DNA of 64,000 nt from Ehretia macrophylla (lineage: Eukaryota > Streptophyta > Magnoliopsida > Boraginales > Ehretiaceae), in assembly GCA_037974665.1 (NCBI GenBank), contig CM075773.1, forward strand, positions 35,073,080 through 35,137,079, written 5' to 3'. The position numbers and the translations under genes were made by a program. Below the pieces are notes generated by a model that saw only the letters and a program-made list of their open reading frames with translations, did not search any database and was not told where the DNA came from. Positions 45,084 through 55,621 of this stretch are shown here, in pieces (position 1 is the first letter of the stretch; every line of letters begins with the position of its first letter).

Positions 45084-45501
45084 TTATCTAATTATATTCC
45101 AAGCACTTCCCAAAGAAAAGTTCCCATCCATGGTTAAAGTCCACATAGCTGCATCTTCTTCACTAGGACAGATAGGAATATTGATAATTTCTTTGTAAAT
45201 TCTTTTAGGTAAGTATAAGGCCAGCTTGTCCACATTCCATTTACCATTCAAGATAAAATTCTTCACTTTATCAGGATAGTTAACGGCTGAGTGGTTGAAA
45301 GAATGAAGAGGAGCATCTCCCCCACCAGATATCATGCCAAAAGAAGATCTTTGCTGATCCAATCTTCCATCTAATGTATTGTTCACAATTGCCTGCTACT
45401 GATTTCGTTCTTTTCCACACAGGTGAATCTTGTAACTTAATTTTAGTCAAGCAAGGGTGTTGTCCTCCGCAGTACTTTGCCTTCATAAAAGAGGACCACA
45501 T
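45084..45501 (-). pseudogene. LINE ORF2 region between reverse transcriptase and zf-RVT
   Basis: Two overlapping frames (45280-45501 and 45084-45386) encode MKAKYCGGQHP, then KIFFWHDIWWG, then a stretch ending in DAAMWTLTMDGNFSLGSAW, typical of plant LINE ORF2. A frameshift near 45300-45380 separates them. Confidence 0.7.
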
Positions 45502-45519
45502 GTTTTGATTGGAACGAAA

Positions 45520-46590
45520 TATCCACTAGATTTTGTAGGCCATAGCCTCAGCAAAGAGAACCAGCAGTTTGCTATGCATCTTTTGATTTTTGAATTCCAG
45601 TCATTATCAAATCCAAAAAGTCCAAGCATTTTGAAAAGGAAATCCCATTGTAATCTATCGTAGGCTTTTTAGCCATATCAAGTTTGAAGATAACATTAAG
45701 ACCTCTTAACTTTTTTGCCAATATAGTGAGTAAGCTCTTGAGCTAGAAGTATGTTATCACTAATTCAGGCGGCCAAGAGTGAAACCACTTTGGTTCATTG
45801 AGATAATCTTAGGGAGTACGAACGCCAATCTCTCTGCTAAGATTTTAGAAATTATCTTATTGATCACATTGCAAAGACTGATAGGCCTATAATCATTCCA
45901 TATTTTTGCATCTTCTTTTTTGGGTATTAAATCAATAGAAGTGGATGTAATACCTCTTTGGAGATCGGCTCCTTGAAAGAAATCAACCACAGCTTCAAAA
46001 ATGTCTTCTTTAATAATGCCCCAACTCCCAACAGTGTTGATAAAATAAAGATGAGAAACCATCCGGGCCAGCTGTACTGTTTATATCAATGGAAAAAGTT
46101 GCTCTTTAAATTTCCTCCTAGGATGGAAGGCTATTCAGTATCTGATTATCATTCTGATCAATAAGGTGAGGAATGAAGCTCCAATTAGTGTCAAGAGACT
46201 GCTGAGGACTATTTCCATCTTTCTTTAGAAGGTGTGAGAAATATGAAATGGCTTCTTCTTTGATATCTTGAGGGTTCTCCAAAATTTCCTCCCTCTCATT
46301 ATCAATTCTCCACGCATAGTTTTTGTACCTCCTTTTTCTCATGATTGCTTGATAGTATTTTGTGTTTCTTTGCCCTTCCACCAACCATCTGCTGCCAGAA
46401 ATTTTCCTCAATTGGAAGTTCTCTAAATAAATCAGCTTCAGCTTTTGAGAGTTCCTCTCTATTTGAGCTAGTTGGTTCTTCTGCAAGTTTTTTTTCCAGA
46501 GTGTTCACCTTTTCCTCCGCAATGATAATCTTTTGAAAGATGTTTCGAAAGCAATTTTTGTTCCACCATTTGAGAGCTGCTTTCAATCTG
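45520..46590 (-). pseudogene. LINE reverse transcriptase relic
   Basis: Frames at 46302-46586, 46118-46486 and 45760-46062 hold the pre-RT helix region and the first RT blocks (IDLIPKKEDAKIWNDYRPIS, ISKILAERL). Further pieces to 45540 include KAYDRLQWDF and GFDNDWNSKIKRCI. The next sequence is already the post-RT region, so the F/YADD catalytic box appears to be deleted. Confidence 0.75.
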
Positions 46591-46783
46591 AATTGTTTTT
46601 AGCCAAAATATTTGGATCCCTTAACTTGAAATAGGAGCTTGCCAGTTATCTTTAACAAAGTTCAAAAAATTATGATGGTGTGTCCACTCTATCAAGTCTC
46701 TGAAACATGAAGCCGTTGGTCCATGTGTAAAGTGACCCATCAAAGCCTGCATCCATCAGCACACAGTCCAACAAACAAGATGC

Positions 46784-46800
46784 GGGGGGGGGGGGGGGGG
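46784..46800 (+). repeat. 17-base G tract followed by a 36-bp tandem duplication
   Basis: Seventeen consecutive G residues. Just after it, the stretch TTTTCTTTCTTCTGCTGAG... up to ATATTAAAG is present twice (about 46810-46880). Confidence 0.85.
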
Positions 46801-46829
46801 TGTTGTTTGGTTTTCTTTCTTCTGCTGAG

Positions 46830-47002
46830 AGAACAATATTAAAGTTGGTTTTCTTTCTTCTGCTGAGAGAACAATATTAAAGTCTCATCCAACTAACCAA
46901 GGCTTATTATTGGGTTTGTAGTGGTGGCAATACTGCGGAGTTCTTCCCACAGATCTCTCCTTTCAGTCCTATAGTTCTTTTTGAATATTGCGAAGACCTT
47001 TA
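46830..47002 (-). pseudogene. LINE endonuclease fragment
   Basis: Minus-strand residues KVFAIFKKNYRTERRDLWEELRS and the downstream LVGWDFNIVLSAEERK-type segment (the usual GDFN is WDFN here) belong to the apurinic-type endonuclease of plant LINEs. The N-terminal portion lies beyond the Harbinger-like insertion at 49126-49180. Confidence 0.7.
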
Positions 47003-47657
47003 GCCTATGTTTGGATCGAGGGAAATGGGGGGAAATGATTGGTTTTGGATGGATTTTGTAATCTCTTCTCCTGTTTGTTTTGGAGTGGTTGGAGAAGGAA
47101 AGGGTAATGGTGGATTTCAAAAATCTTTCCAAACCCCCAAAATACAATCCCTCCAAATTGGGGTCAAAAAAGAGGAAATGATTCTCCACAATATGAGATG
47201 CCAAATCTACCCATGTTAATTCAACATAATACCGAAAATGCCCATAATGTGATTTCCAGCCCAAGCACATCGGGTCTATATCTATACACATATACATACG
47301 GCATATATATCTATATACATATGGATCTTGAGTTGGGGGCAGGGTCTGGAGCTGCGTATACGTGTGTGTATGCCCAATTGTGTGCATGCAAAATTATGTA
47401 TTTGTGTGTGTGTGTGTGTGTGTGTGTTTATACCGTGTATGTATATGTGTGTGTAAGAAGTGATGATGAAGAAATACAGGGGGTTGTGTGTGAAGAAGGA
47501 ATAAGATGAGATGAAGAGTTGACCCAAAAAAAAAAATGAGATGAAGAGGAAAGAAGAAAATGAAGAAAAAAGAAAGAAGGGATATGGCATGCAAATGGCG
47601 GAAGTGCAATCAAGTGAAGAACAAAATAAGATGAGAAACAAAAAAGGAAAAGATAAA

Positions 47658-48887
47658 GGGTAAATATCACTCCATCCTCCTGTGAAATCCATATATATCA
47701 GTTTGCCCCCTTATATTAACAAAACTATCAAAAATCCCCCTGTAATTTTTAAAAAACGACGCACCACCCCCTCCGTCTCTTTTCAACTAACACTATTAAA
47801 AAATTATTTTAAATGACATTTTTACCCTTATGTTATACATTTTTTTTTTAATTTTTCTTTCTTCTCTTTACTCCTATTATTTTCATCCAAAAAAAATTAA
47901 AAAAAAATTCACCATCTTCCTCACCTCACCCACCAAACAACTCTCATAATCTATGGTTCCATGAACAACATTGCCAATTGATTGTATGTGTAATAAGTAC
48001 AGAGAATTTGCAAGGCAGAGAAAAGCACTGTATTGAATTTAACTCAAATAAACAATACAAGATAGTCAATTCTTGGAGTGAATTGAGAAACTCCAGAGAC
48101 AGGAAGGGGATGAAGAAGCAAAGGATTAAGAGAGAGAGAGAGAGCTGTTGCTAAAAGCAAAAGATACAATCGTTTTTTTGACATAATCCTTTCTGCTCCT
48201 AATTTCTGTATTTATCCTTGTTGCTCCCTTTTGAGGTCATGCACTTCATGAGGTAACAAAATCAGCTAGACGATTAGGAATCTTTTTGTTGCGTCTGCTT
48301 TTTCTCAACTGATTTGGGTCATCCAAATGCTGCTCATTGTCTTGCTCATTTGTGCCAATTGTTGGCCATGTGTCTGCAGTCATTACAGTTAAGCTCAACA
48401 ATGGTAACGTCAATGGCAGCCAAGAGGAAATCCTTGGAAGTGGCAGTTGAATTCTTTGCAACATGAACAAAGCTAGCGTGCTCTGTGTGTGTGTGCGTGC
48501 GTGCTGTACAGGAGCTGAGCTGGTGGGAGAAGGGGTGGTAGGTGGGCTGACGGTGGTAGTGGGGTGGGGGGCGGGGGTGGGGGAAGGGGTGGTAGGTGAG
48601 GAAGATGGGTTTTATGTTCTTTAATTTTTTTTTCAATTTTTTTTGGATAAGGATATGTATAAGGATATTTTGGTTAATTACTTAGTTCATATAAGGCCAA
48701 AAACTACTCCTAGCTGCAGATAAAGTGTGTGAGTTACACTCTAAACGGAAAAATAGACGGCATGCAAACGGAAGGGGGCGGTGTGTCGGGTTTCAAAAAT
48801 TATAGGGGGGTTTTTGATAGTTTTGCTAATACAGGGGGGTGGACTAATATATATGAATTTCATAGGGGGACGGAATGATATTTACCC
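47658..48887. mobile_element. MULE with perfect 9-bp target duplication
   Basis: Ends GGGTAAATATCACTCC and the complement of GGGTAAATATCATTCC. AAAGATAAA flanks it at 47649-47657 and 48888-48896. TIR similarity extends about 150 bp (words such as CAAAACTATCAAAAA). The interior differs from the TIRs and includes a copia-like segment. Confidence 0.9.
48246..48470 (-). pseudogene. Copia polyprotein fragment inside the MULE
   Basis: The end of a 74-codon frame reads LRKSRRNKKIPNRLADFVTS. This resembles the basic linker just before reverse transcriptase in copia polyproteins. Downstream on the same strand (about 48000-48200) lies LTR-like, CT-rich sequence. Either the MULE captured a copia piece or a copia fragment inserted into it. 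No complete domain is present. Confidence 0.45.
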
Positions 48888-49339
48888 AAAGATAAATAAA
48901 TTAAATGAGAGAAGGGTATAGATGTCAATTTTTGTATTAAATTTACCCATTCCTTATATTTTCTTTTCAATCCAAACAAAGAATATACATAATCATTTAT
49001 AAAACTTTATTTTATAATTTTACCCAATCCAAACGTGATTCAATCATTTCCTTCCATTTCCTTTATTATTAAATCCTTTCCTTTCCTTTATTATTTTTTC
49101 CCTTGTGAATCCAAACAGACCCTTAGTCCCCGCAATACCTCTGATATTCCAAATAAGCCCTTCTAACATTTTGATTTAGAAAGGGATGAAGCTTCAGTAG
49201 TTTTAATTTGATGAGTAACCTTAATTTGCTGCGTGTTTTTGGTGGGGGATCTTTGGAAATCTTTCCTGGAGGTGGTCATAGGTGTTGTTTATACTGACCT
49301 TGTAGCTGCTGGGAGATCTTCCATGGACTCTTGCTGCGA

Positions 49340-49382
49340 GTTCATAAATAATAATAATAATAAATAAATAAATAAATAAAAC
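49340..49382. repeat. TAA/TAAA microsatellite at the LINE 5' edge
   Basis: (ATA)n followed by (AATA)n at the right boundary of LINE similarity. Confidence 0.7.
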
Positions 49383-49484
49383 TCGATCAGTAGATGATGT
49401 GTATTATGTTTTTGCGTGCTCGTTGAACTCAATGGTGTTATTTGCATTATTTCTTTTCTCAGTCTTTTCTAGTAAGAGCCCTAT

Positions 49485-49640
49485 TTGAGAGTAGGTGGTG
49501 GTGACAGAGGATTTCACAAATTAAACTTTTTGGAAATCAATTGAAATCTCGATGAATATGAAGCCATTGCAATCCTTCATCAAATTGTATTACTATTTGC
49601 ACTTTCTCGTCTTCTAACTTTATCTCGATATATAGAGTCG
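49485..49640 (-). pseudogene. BAHD4: 5' remnant of another BAHD gene
   Basis: An ATG at 49565-49567 (minus strand) starts MASYSSRFQLISKKFNL, followed by a stop at 49514-49516. The residues SSRFQLISKK match the first codons of the other copies. The upstream leader (CGAGAAAGTGCAAATAGTA and a TATATATCG box near 49630) also matches. Beyond about 80 coding bases the similarity ends. It lies 1.9 kb from the 3' end of BAHD3, where another gene of the cluster would be expected. Confidence 0.8.
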
Positions 49641-50050
49641 GGTTATGAATTTTGTTGAATATAATAAAAACTTTTTTAACAACTTAAATTTTTAAATGAG
49701 GTAGTCACTTAACAGATTTAGTTGAAAGATGCAACTTTGATCAAAGCGGATATATATATATATATACAATGAATTGTTTAATTGGTCAAATTGCAAAACA
49801 ATTCTCGTGTATCTTACATTATCTCTTACGACTTCCTATTTGAAGGATCCGATATGTACAAATGAGTTGCTCAATTGAGTTTGAGTTTATGCTGCAATAA
49901 GGTCCATCTCATGAATTCCGTGACATTTTCAAGAATTCAATATTACTATCAATGTTAAATTAAATTTATTTGAAAAAAAAACTTATAAATGGTTAAAAAA
50001 ATTATCCTTGTTAATCATTTAATAAGTTATATTATCATATATCCAAAAAT
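49641..50050. other. Unassigned AT-rich sequence
   Basis: A TA microsatellite at 49750-49767 and nothing else recognisable. Confidence 0.4.
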
Positions 50051-50605
50051 CTCCACCAATTGGTTTTGAAATGAAAACTCAGTTTCTTAACATGGTATCA
50101 GAGTTGGACCCATAGTCCAGTCATATTTATCCACGTATGACCCACCTCAAATCAGGTCCACTTGTGTTCAATCTTTCGTGTGTGTCATGTTCCACATATC
50201 TTCAATCTTCCACGTATGTTGCACGTGTGTTCAATTTTTCACGTGTGACTTCTCTGAAATCAGGTCACATATCGAAAAATCAGAAACTCTTAGACCACTA
50301 AATAAGATCCTAAGCTACTCAATCTTCCACATGTGACTTCTCTCAAATTAGGTCACATATCGAAAAATCAGAAACTCTTAGACCACTTAATAAAATCTTG
50401 AGCTACTCAATCTTCTACATGTGACTTCTCTCAAATCAAGTCACATATCAAAAAATAAAAAAAATTTAGACCACTTAATAAAATCCTGGACTACTCTACT
50501 TGGCACCAATTGATTTTAGGATGGAATTTCAGGTTTTTTTAATATGATATCAGAGATGGGCCGTTGGTATCAATTGGTTTTAAGATGTAAACTCAGTTTA
50601 TTAAC
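50051..50605 (+). repeat. Direct repeats with GGTATCAGAG words and a 3 x 88-bp tandem array
   Basis: A segment beginning CACCAATTGGTTTTGAAATG and ending with a (G/A)TATCAGAG word occurs at about 50054, 50504 and, partly, 50569. Between the first two lies a tandem array of 88 bp (starts 50241, 50329, 50417; each with GTGACTTCTCT and GGTCACATATC). Direct terminal repeats next to GGTATCAGAG suggest a small TRIM-like relic. Confidence 0.6.
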
Positions 50606-51229
50606 AAAATACACAACAAGAAATCAATTCTTTCTATTTGTGTAAACCTTTCAGGAAGCAATCAAATAGAGTAGCCAAATCATAAATATATGTATCACAC
50701 CAATAATAACAAATTTGTCATAGAAAATAAAAGTACTCAAGTGCAAGAAATAAGAACGGAATAAGAACACTAAAAGGTAGTGATTGACATCCTAAATGAA
50801 TTTGAATAAGAACGGAATAAATTAAGGAATGGAAGAGAATTGTGAATGTAATGAACATGGCAAAATTACACAATATACTTGGTATATTCTAGAAATGAAG
50901 ATAGAAATCAATGTGTTGATTCCAAATACATATTTGATACTTAGTATATTGGAATAGTATTGAGAATGATTTGTATAATTACAATATTCCTTTTTTGTTA
51001 TGATGTATAATGTAATTGTTATTTATTATTATTTGTTATTATAATTGGAGACTATGGATTTTCCCAATCGAAATATCTTTTTTTGTGAAGATATATATTT
51101 CTTTTCTCGACTATGAGACAAGTCAATGACAATGATGTGCAAGAAATACCATTACCACTACCTGATAAAGTCCCCAATGAGCAGAGCCTGTGAACCAGGA
51201 ACTCCAACTCTTATTAATTTTTTTAGAAT
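50606..51229. other. Unassigned sequence with a weak Harbinger-MITE resemblance
   Basis: GGTAGTGATTGACATCCTAAATG near 50777 resembles the end of the element at 37145, and TATATTGGAATAG words recur. No reading frame. Confidence 0.35.
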
Positions 51230-51540
51230 CGTAATATTCTTATTATGGTACTTTAAATGGAAATTCCATCTTGCAATCCAGATAAATTTCCATCTTGCAA
51301 TCCAGATAATTCAAATTGCATAAATTACAATAACATTATTGGTTATCCAGTCTTTCCATCCAACTCAAAGATATGCAATTCAAAGGCTTGTCAAGCTTAG
51401 AATATAAAAACGTTAAATTATACCTATATGATAGAAAAAGATCCCATAATCCTGAACCAATAACTTCAAAACAAACATGCATTACAACATCATTCACTGA
51501 CTTATTATTTTTTTTTCTTTTGCTAATCAACCTTCAATTC
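51230..51540 (-). other. BAHD3 3' flank
   Basis: Shares ATGCAATTCAAAGGCTTGTC and nearby words with the 3' flanks of BAHD1 and BAHD2. It contains a short duplicated segment (TTCCATCTTGCAATCCAGATA twice, 51265-51310). Confidence 0.65.
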
Positions 51541-52866
51541 CTAAAAACTTGAACCACGAGAAGCAAATGCAAGAAGCTCGGGGTCACTTTGAAACACGGG
51601 CATGACTTGCTCTTGCAAAGTTACTAATGCTTCTATACCATCCAAATTGTGATTATCCATCAAAACAAAATAACTCTCATATGGACAAGTAGCTAAACTC
51701 ACTCTTATAGGCCTTCCCCACCCAAAATCTATATGGTATGTTGGGAATCTGCACAAGCTAGTACAACCATACTCGTCGATATCATTCATGCCTTGTAGCT
51801 CTTTCAACTGTTTAGCCTTTTCAAGGGTTGCTGAGAGAAATTCATTTGTTTTTTTCGCTTTGTATTTCTCATAGTGCTGTATTTTTTCTCTCCTTATTTC
51901 GCTAACCAATCTAGAAAAATTCATTCCTTTCTCATGGGTTGTTAATATTGGAAAAAAAGAAAAAAAAATTCCTGTATACTTTTCTGTAACTGGTGACCCT
52001 ATTAGTGGGCGCAAGTTCAACATGGAAGATAAAAGAGATGGTTTGAATGATCCTGAACATTCCATGGGTGCAACCATGGCAGATTTGTAAAGAAGTGCAC
52101 TCACAACCTTAACCCAGGTGGGTTTTTGTACTCCAAATTCAGCAACCTTGGCCTTAAGTTGACTTAATTTATCGTGTTCGAATGTATATCTCCAGGTAAT
52201 ACATTGTTGACCTTGCTTCAAATCCAACAATGAACAAATTGATAGATCATTAATAGGGGGTAAAATTGATGCTCCAATAAATTGAGGATATGGGTTTTCA
52301 CTTGATTGATGGCGCGCCATAGCAGCCCAATCATTGATAAAGTTGCATAATGTGTGTCCATCACCAAGCTTATGGCTTAGGCACACACTAAGTGATTTTC
52401 CCCCATAATCAAAATGGCTAAGTTGAGCAACCACAAGACTAAGTTGATCATGCCCTGGACTCCAAGGTAAGCCACTGGGAAAAACGATATCTTCGACTTT
52501 AGCATTATCTTCTTTAAGAATTTCAGAGATTGAACATTTGATTCGCGCTTCGAAGAATATAGCTCCTATGTCGTTGCAATTGACGAAAATTTTATTTGTA
52601 AATCTTCCAGAAAATGGGTAGTAAGAAACTAGAGTTTTCGATAGTGATTTCTCAAGAAGAGAAGATATCTGATGACTACTCTTATCTGGTAGATTTTTAT
52701 GCTGGTTGGGGAAGAACAAGGCCATGGGAATATATTTGTTAGTCATTATTTGATCGATGGAAGAGAGCTTGTAATTTCTGAGTGATAAAGGTGTTGGAAA
52801 TGAAGGTTTCACGAAGTTTTGGAAATCAATTGAAATCTTGATGAAGCCATTGTAATCCTTCTTCAA
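51541..52866 (-). pseudogene. BAHD3: BAHD acyltransferase with a frameshifted start
   Basis: An open frame of 441 codons carries HKLGD (His165-Asp169) and DFGWG (380-384) and follows BAHD2 to the end (FASRGSSF). However, the frame begins at a TTG (52864-52866), with a stop just upstream and no in-frame ATG before Met41 (52744-52746). The ATG matching the other copies is at 52848-52850; it reads MASSRFQLISKTS and stops at 52809-52811. The cause is one missing T in the run after codon 10 (TTTT here, TTTTT in BAHD2). Starting at Met41 would lose the conserved KPSFPTP strand. Probably a young pseudogene; a sequencing error in the T run is the alternative. Confidence 0.85.
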
Positions 52867-52904
52867 AGTGTACTACAATTTGCATTTCCTCTTCTGCTAG
52901 CTTT

Positions 52905-52916
52905 ATCAATATATAG
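52905..52916 (-). promoter_or_regulatory. BAHD3 TATA box
   Basis: CTATATATTGATAAAGC on the minus strand is about 60 bp upstream of the family ATG, in the same context (AAGCTAG) as BAHD2. Confidence 0.6.
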
Positions 52917-54516
52917 ACTAGACTAATGGGGTCCATCCCATTTTTTATTCCAAGATTGTGGGCCTCAGGATGGAATACTTGATTCTTTTTCTGTTCAAGT
53001 CTATATCACATATGTTGTCGATTTTAACTTTCTTGTGCTCGGTAGGACTCATATGTGGAAGACTCAGACATGCAGTGTTTCTAACTTGTTCTTGAATTTA
53101 GATTCCTAATAATGTTATTAAAATAATCAATTGTGTTGAAATAATGACATAAAAGAATAAATTAATCTAGGTCATTAAGTGTGAAGATAAAATAATTATA
53201 TTATTACTTTACCACCATTGATCTCTCAATATTAAATTATTAGAATATTCAAATCCCGTTATTTGCAAGGAGAAACAGGGGAAGGGGTCAGATTGGCAAG
53301 GTACCTTAAATTTTCGACACTAATGTATTTTTTTTTTTATCTATTACAACATTTAAAGATATTTAAAATTATTGCAAAAAAGTTAAAAATCACTACAAAT
53401 AACTTTAATCTTTACATATAATGCGTTACAAATTCTCTACCACAGCAGTTTTTTATAAATAATAAGTATCATTTTAGAAAAATTCTTCTATGAATCTGCC
53501 ACAGCCACTTGGAAGTGCTAGATTGTTTTTTTTATTATTATTATTAAATTGTCCTCATCCTACCCAATTACTTTTATGTCCCGCATAGGAAATATCATCA
53601 TTAAATGATAACATTACCCTTTGTGCAAATACCAATGCCACTAATATTTTTTTTTTGTTTTGCTAAAACCCAAAACTAAAACACCCCCCTCTTTATCTTG
53701 TTAATTTAGTATACGTTTTAAACAAAAAAAATATTAAATAAAAAAGAAATTAAAATCACACGTGAAAAATGTTTTGGATAAACAAAAGAAAAAAATAGTA
53801 TACAGATAATGTAGTCATTTCGTAAATTTTTATATTTCACTTTGTGTCCATTTAAGTTATTTTATATAGATATACTATTTTTTATTTATGTTTAATTTAG
53901 TCAGTTTTACACATGTATAGTGAGATCATATCAAGACTAAATTAATATTTTTACTTAATATTATGATCTCATTTATAATAATTAATTGACACTTGTCAAT
54001 CAATTAAAGAGTTTTTAGTTCACATGACAACTTCATGGAAAAAGAACCCATCATTTTAAACCGTTGTTATTTTTAGGCAATTAATGATGTTTGGCCACTA
54101 TGACAGTGATACGTGTTCCAATGGTTCATAGGCACAAGCACAGGCACGAGCTGACCTCCTAATAAATCTCAGTCAAAAGATAGGAGTTAGTGAAAAGCAG
54201 TATTGTCTGATACAGATGAAAGACTTTAATCTCTTTTTGAGATAAATCAATTCCTTATTCAATCTTTCCCGAAAAGCTCTTTCACTGATGAAGCGATGAT
54301 GTATTGCAGTGACGAATGCCTCTTTCCTCTTCTTAGAAGTTTACAACAAACAAGTTCTGCATGCGTGGGGTCAACTTGGCCTGGTATGTGGCTGCACAAA
54401 CTTGGAATTAATTATCGTCAAGCCTCCAAAGTTGAGGACGACTTTTGTCTTCCACTCTTGTTGTGATGTTGAAGACGACTTAGAGTCTTCTTCATTCTCG
54501 TTGTGGTTGTTCAACC
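52917..54516. other. Unassigned sequence upstream of BAHD3
   Basis: No clear similarity with the 5' flanks of BAHD1 and BAHD2 beyond the core promoter. An 87-codon plus-strand frame (54309-54572) enters the hAT element and is not supported. AT-rich tracts only. Confidence 0.4.
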
Positions 54517-54524
54517 CCACTAGG

Positions 54525-55014
54525 CACTGGCGGAGGCACATTACAACCCTTACTAACTCAAAAAAATATTAAAATTTTTATATATATATTTTTTTAAAAT
54601 AATAGATATTTATATATTTTTAATTAAAAAAATTAATTAATTCTCACTGAAAAATAAAAATACTTATATAATTAAAAAATTATAAATTTTAGTCTTCACT
54701 AACCTATAAAAAATTAAAATTTCTATGTATTTAAAAAAAAAAATAGATATTTATGTATTTTTAGTTAAAAAAAATTAATTAGCCCCCACTAAAAAATAAA
54801 ATTACTCGTATAGTTCAAAAATTATGAATTTTAGCCCCCACTTGCTCATAAAAATGTTAAAATTTATATATATATATATTTTTAAAAAAAAATTAGATAT
54901 CTATGTATTTTTAGTTAAAAAATTAAATAGCCCCCACTGAAAAAAAAATATTTATATAGTTCAAAAATTATAAATTTTAACCCCCACTGACAAGAATTCT
55001 TGGCTCCACCCCTG
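54525..55014 (-). mobile_element. hAT-type element with internal tandem repeats (copy 3, reversed)
   Basis: Ends CACTGGCGGAGGC and the complement of CAGGGGTGGAGCC. The perfect 8-bp duplication CCACTAGG lies at 54517-54524 and 55015-55022. The interior is the complement of the repeated unit in the copies at 28297 and 39757. Confidence 0.9.
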
Positions 55015-55022
55015 CCACTAGG

Positions 55023-55621
55023 TAAGCATAACATGGCATATCTGCTTGAACGTTTGTGAACGTTGGCAATTGGCATAGTATTGGTCAATAGTAAATATTA
55101 TTATTATTTTTTTTTTGTCAAACAATAGTAAAGATTAAGATCCTATCAATATATTACTGTTTTTTTCTAACATTTTGACATTAGATTTCAGTTTCTTATT
55201 TCTCTCAAAATATCAAGAATTATGTTTTATCTCCCATTTTATGTAGTTTAAAAATAAAACTAATGAATAAGATATACTGTTAAAATGTTAAAATAATTAA
55301 GACATTAATTACTAGAGGTTCCTAATCCCTTTAATAAGGGCCATACAATTTGATAGAATCTAACCAGCGGTCCTTTTTCTTTTTTTCTGAATCTAACACA
55401 CGATCAGAACTAGTAGAATGATAAGAGTGTAACGACGAAAAAAACTCGTTGAAATTTGAAGACAATCGAAACACAAACAACCATACGATTTTACGCACAA
55501 AATCAGTTTCCTTCTTTTTTTCTTTTTTCTTTTTGTATACAAGGAAGCAAAATCATAACTATTTTATTATTATATATTAAAAGGCAGCACTTTGCAAAAC
55601 ACCGTTACCTATGCTCGTGTT
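55023..55621. other. Unassigned sequence, perhaps part of the outer CACTA element
   Basis: The last bases (CACCGTTACCTATGCTCGTG) resemble the subterminal repeats at 62727-62830, so the solo LTR may have entered a CACTA end. No CACTA terminus was found here. Confidence 0.35.

Larger units (their letters stand above)
47003..49122. mobile_element. Harbinger-like element (TTA duplication) containing a MULE
   Basis: Ends GCCTATGTTTGGATCGAGGGAAA-type (left) and the complement of GGGTCTGTTTGGATTC (right). TTA lies at 47000-47002 and 49123-49125, and LINE endonuclease sequence continues on both sides. No transposase seen. TG and TA microsatellites at 47403-47425 give spurious frames. Confidence 0.75.
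43240..49340 (-). mobile_element. LINE (L1-type with RNase H), interrupted and decayed
   Basis: Minus-strand pieces in LINE order from right to left: end of ORF1 (about 49175-49340), endonuclease (49126-49180 and 46830-47002), reverse transcriptase (45540-46590), zinc-binding region (44526-45062), RNase H (44200-44520) and a 3' tail ending in an ATT/AAT-rich run near 43245. A Harbinger-like element splits the endonuclease. Many stops and a missing catalytic box show it is dead. The 5' end at about 49340 abuts a TAA microsatellite. Confidence 0.8.

Noticed and set aside
47282-47692. Frames of 71-136 codons rich in Ser/Phe/His-Thr repeats
   Set aside because: They come from TG and CT simple repeats in the Harbinger-like element and have no conserved domain.
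54309-54572. 87-codon frame upstream of BAHD3
   Set aside because: Its C-terminal part is in the hAT element and the rest matches no family; no paralogue support.
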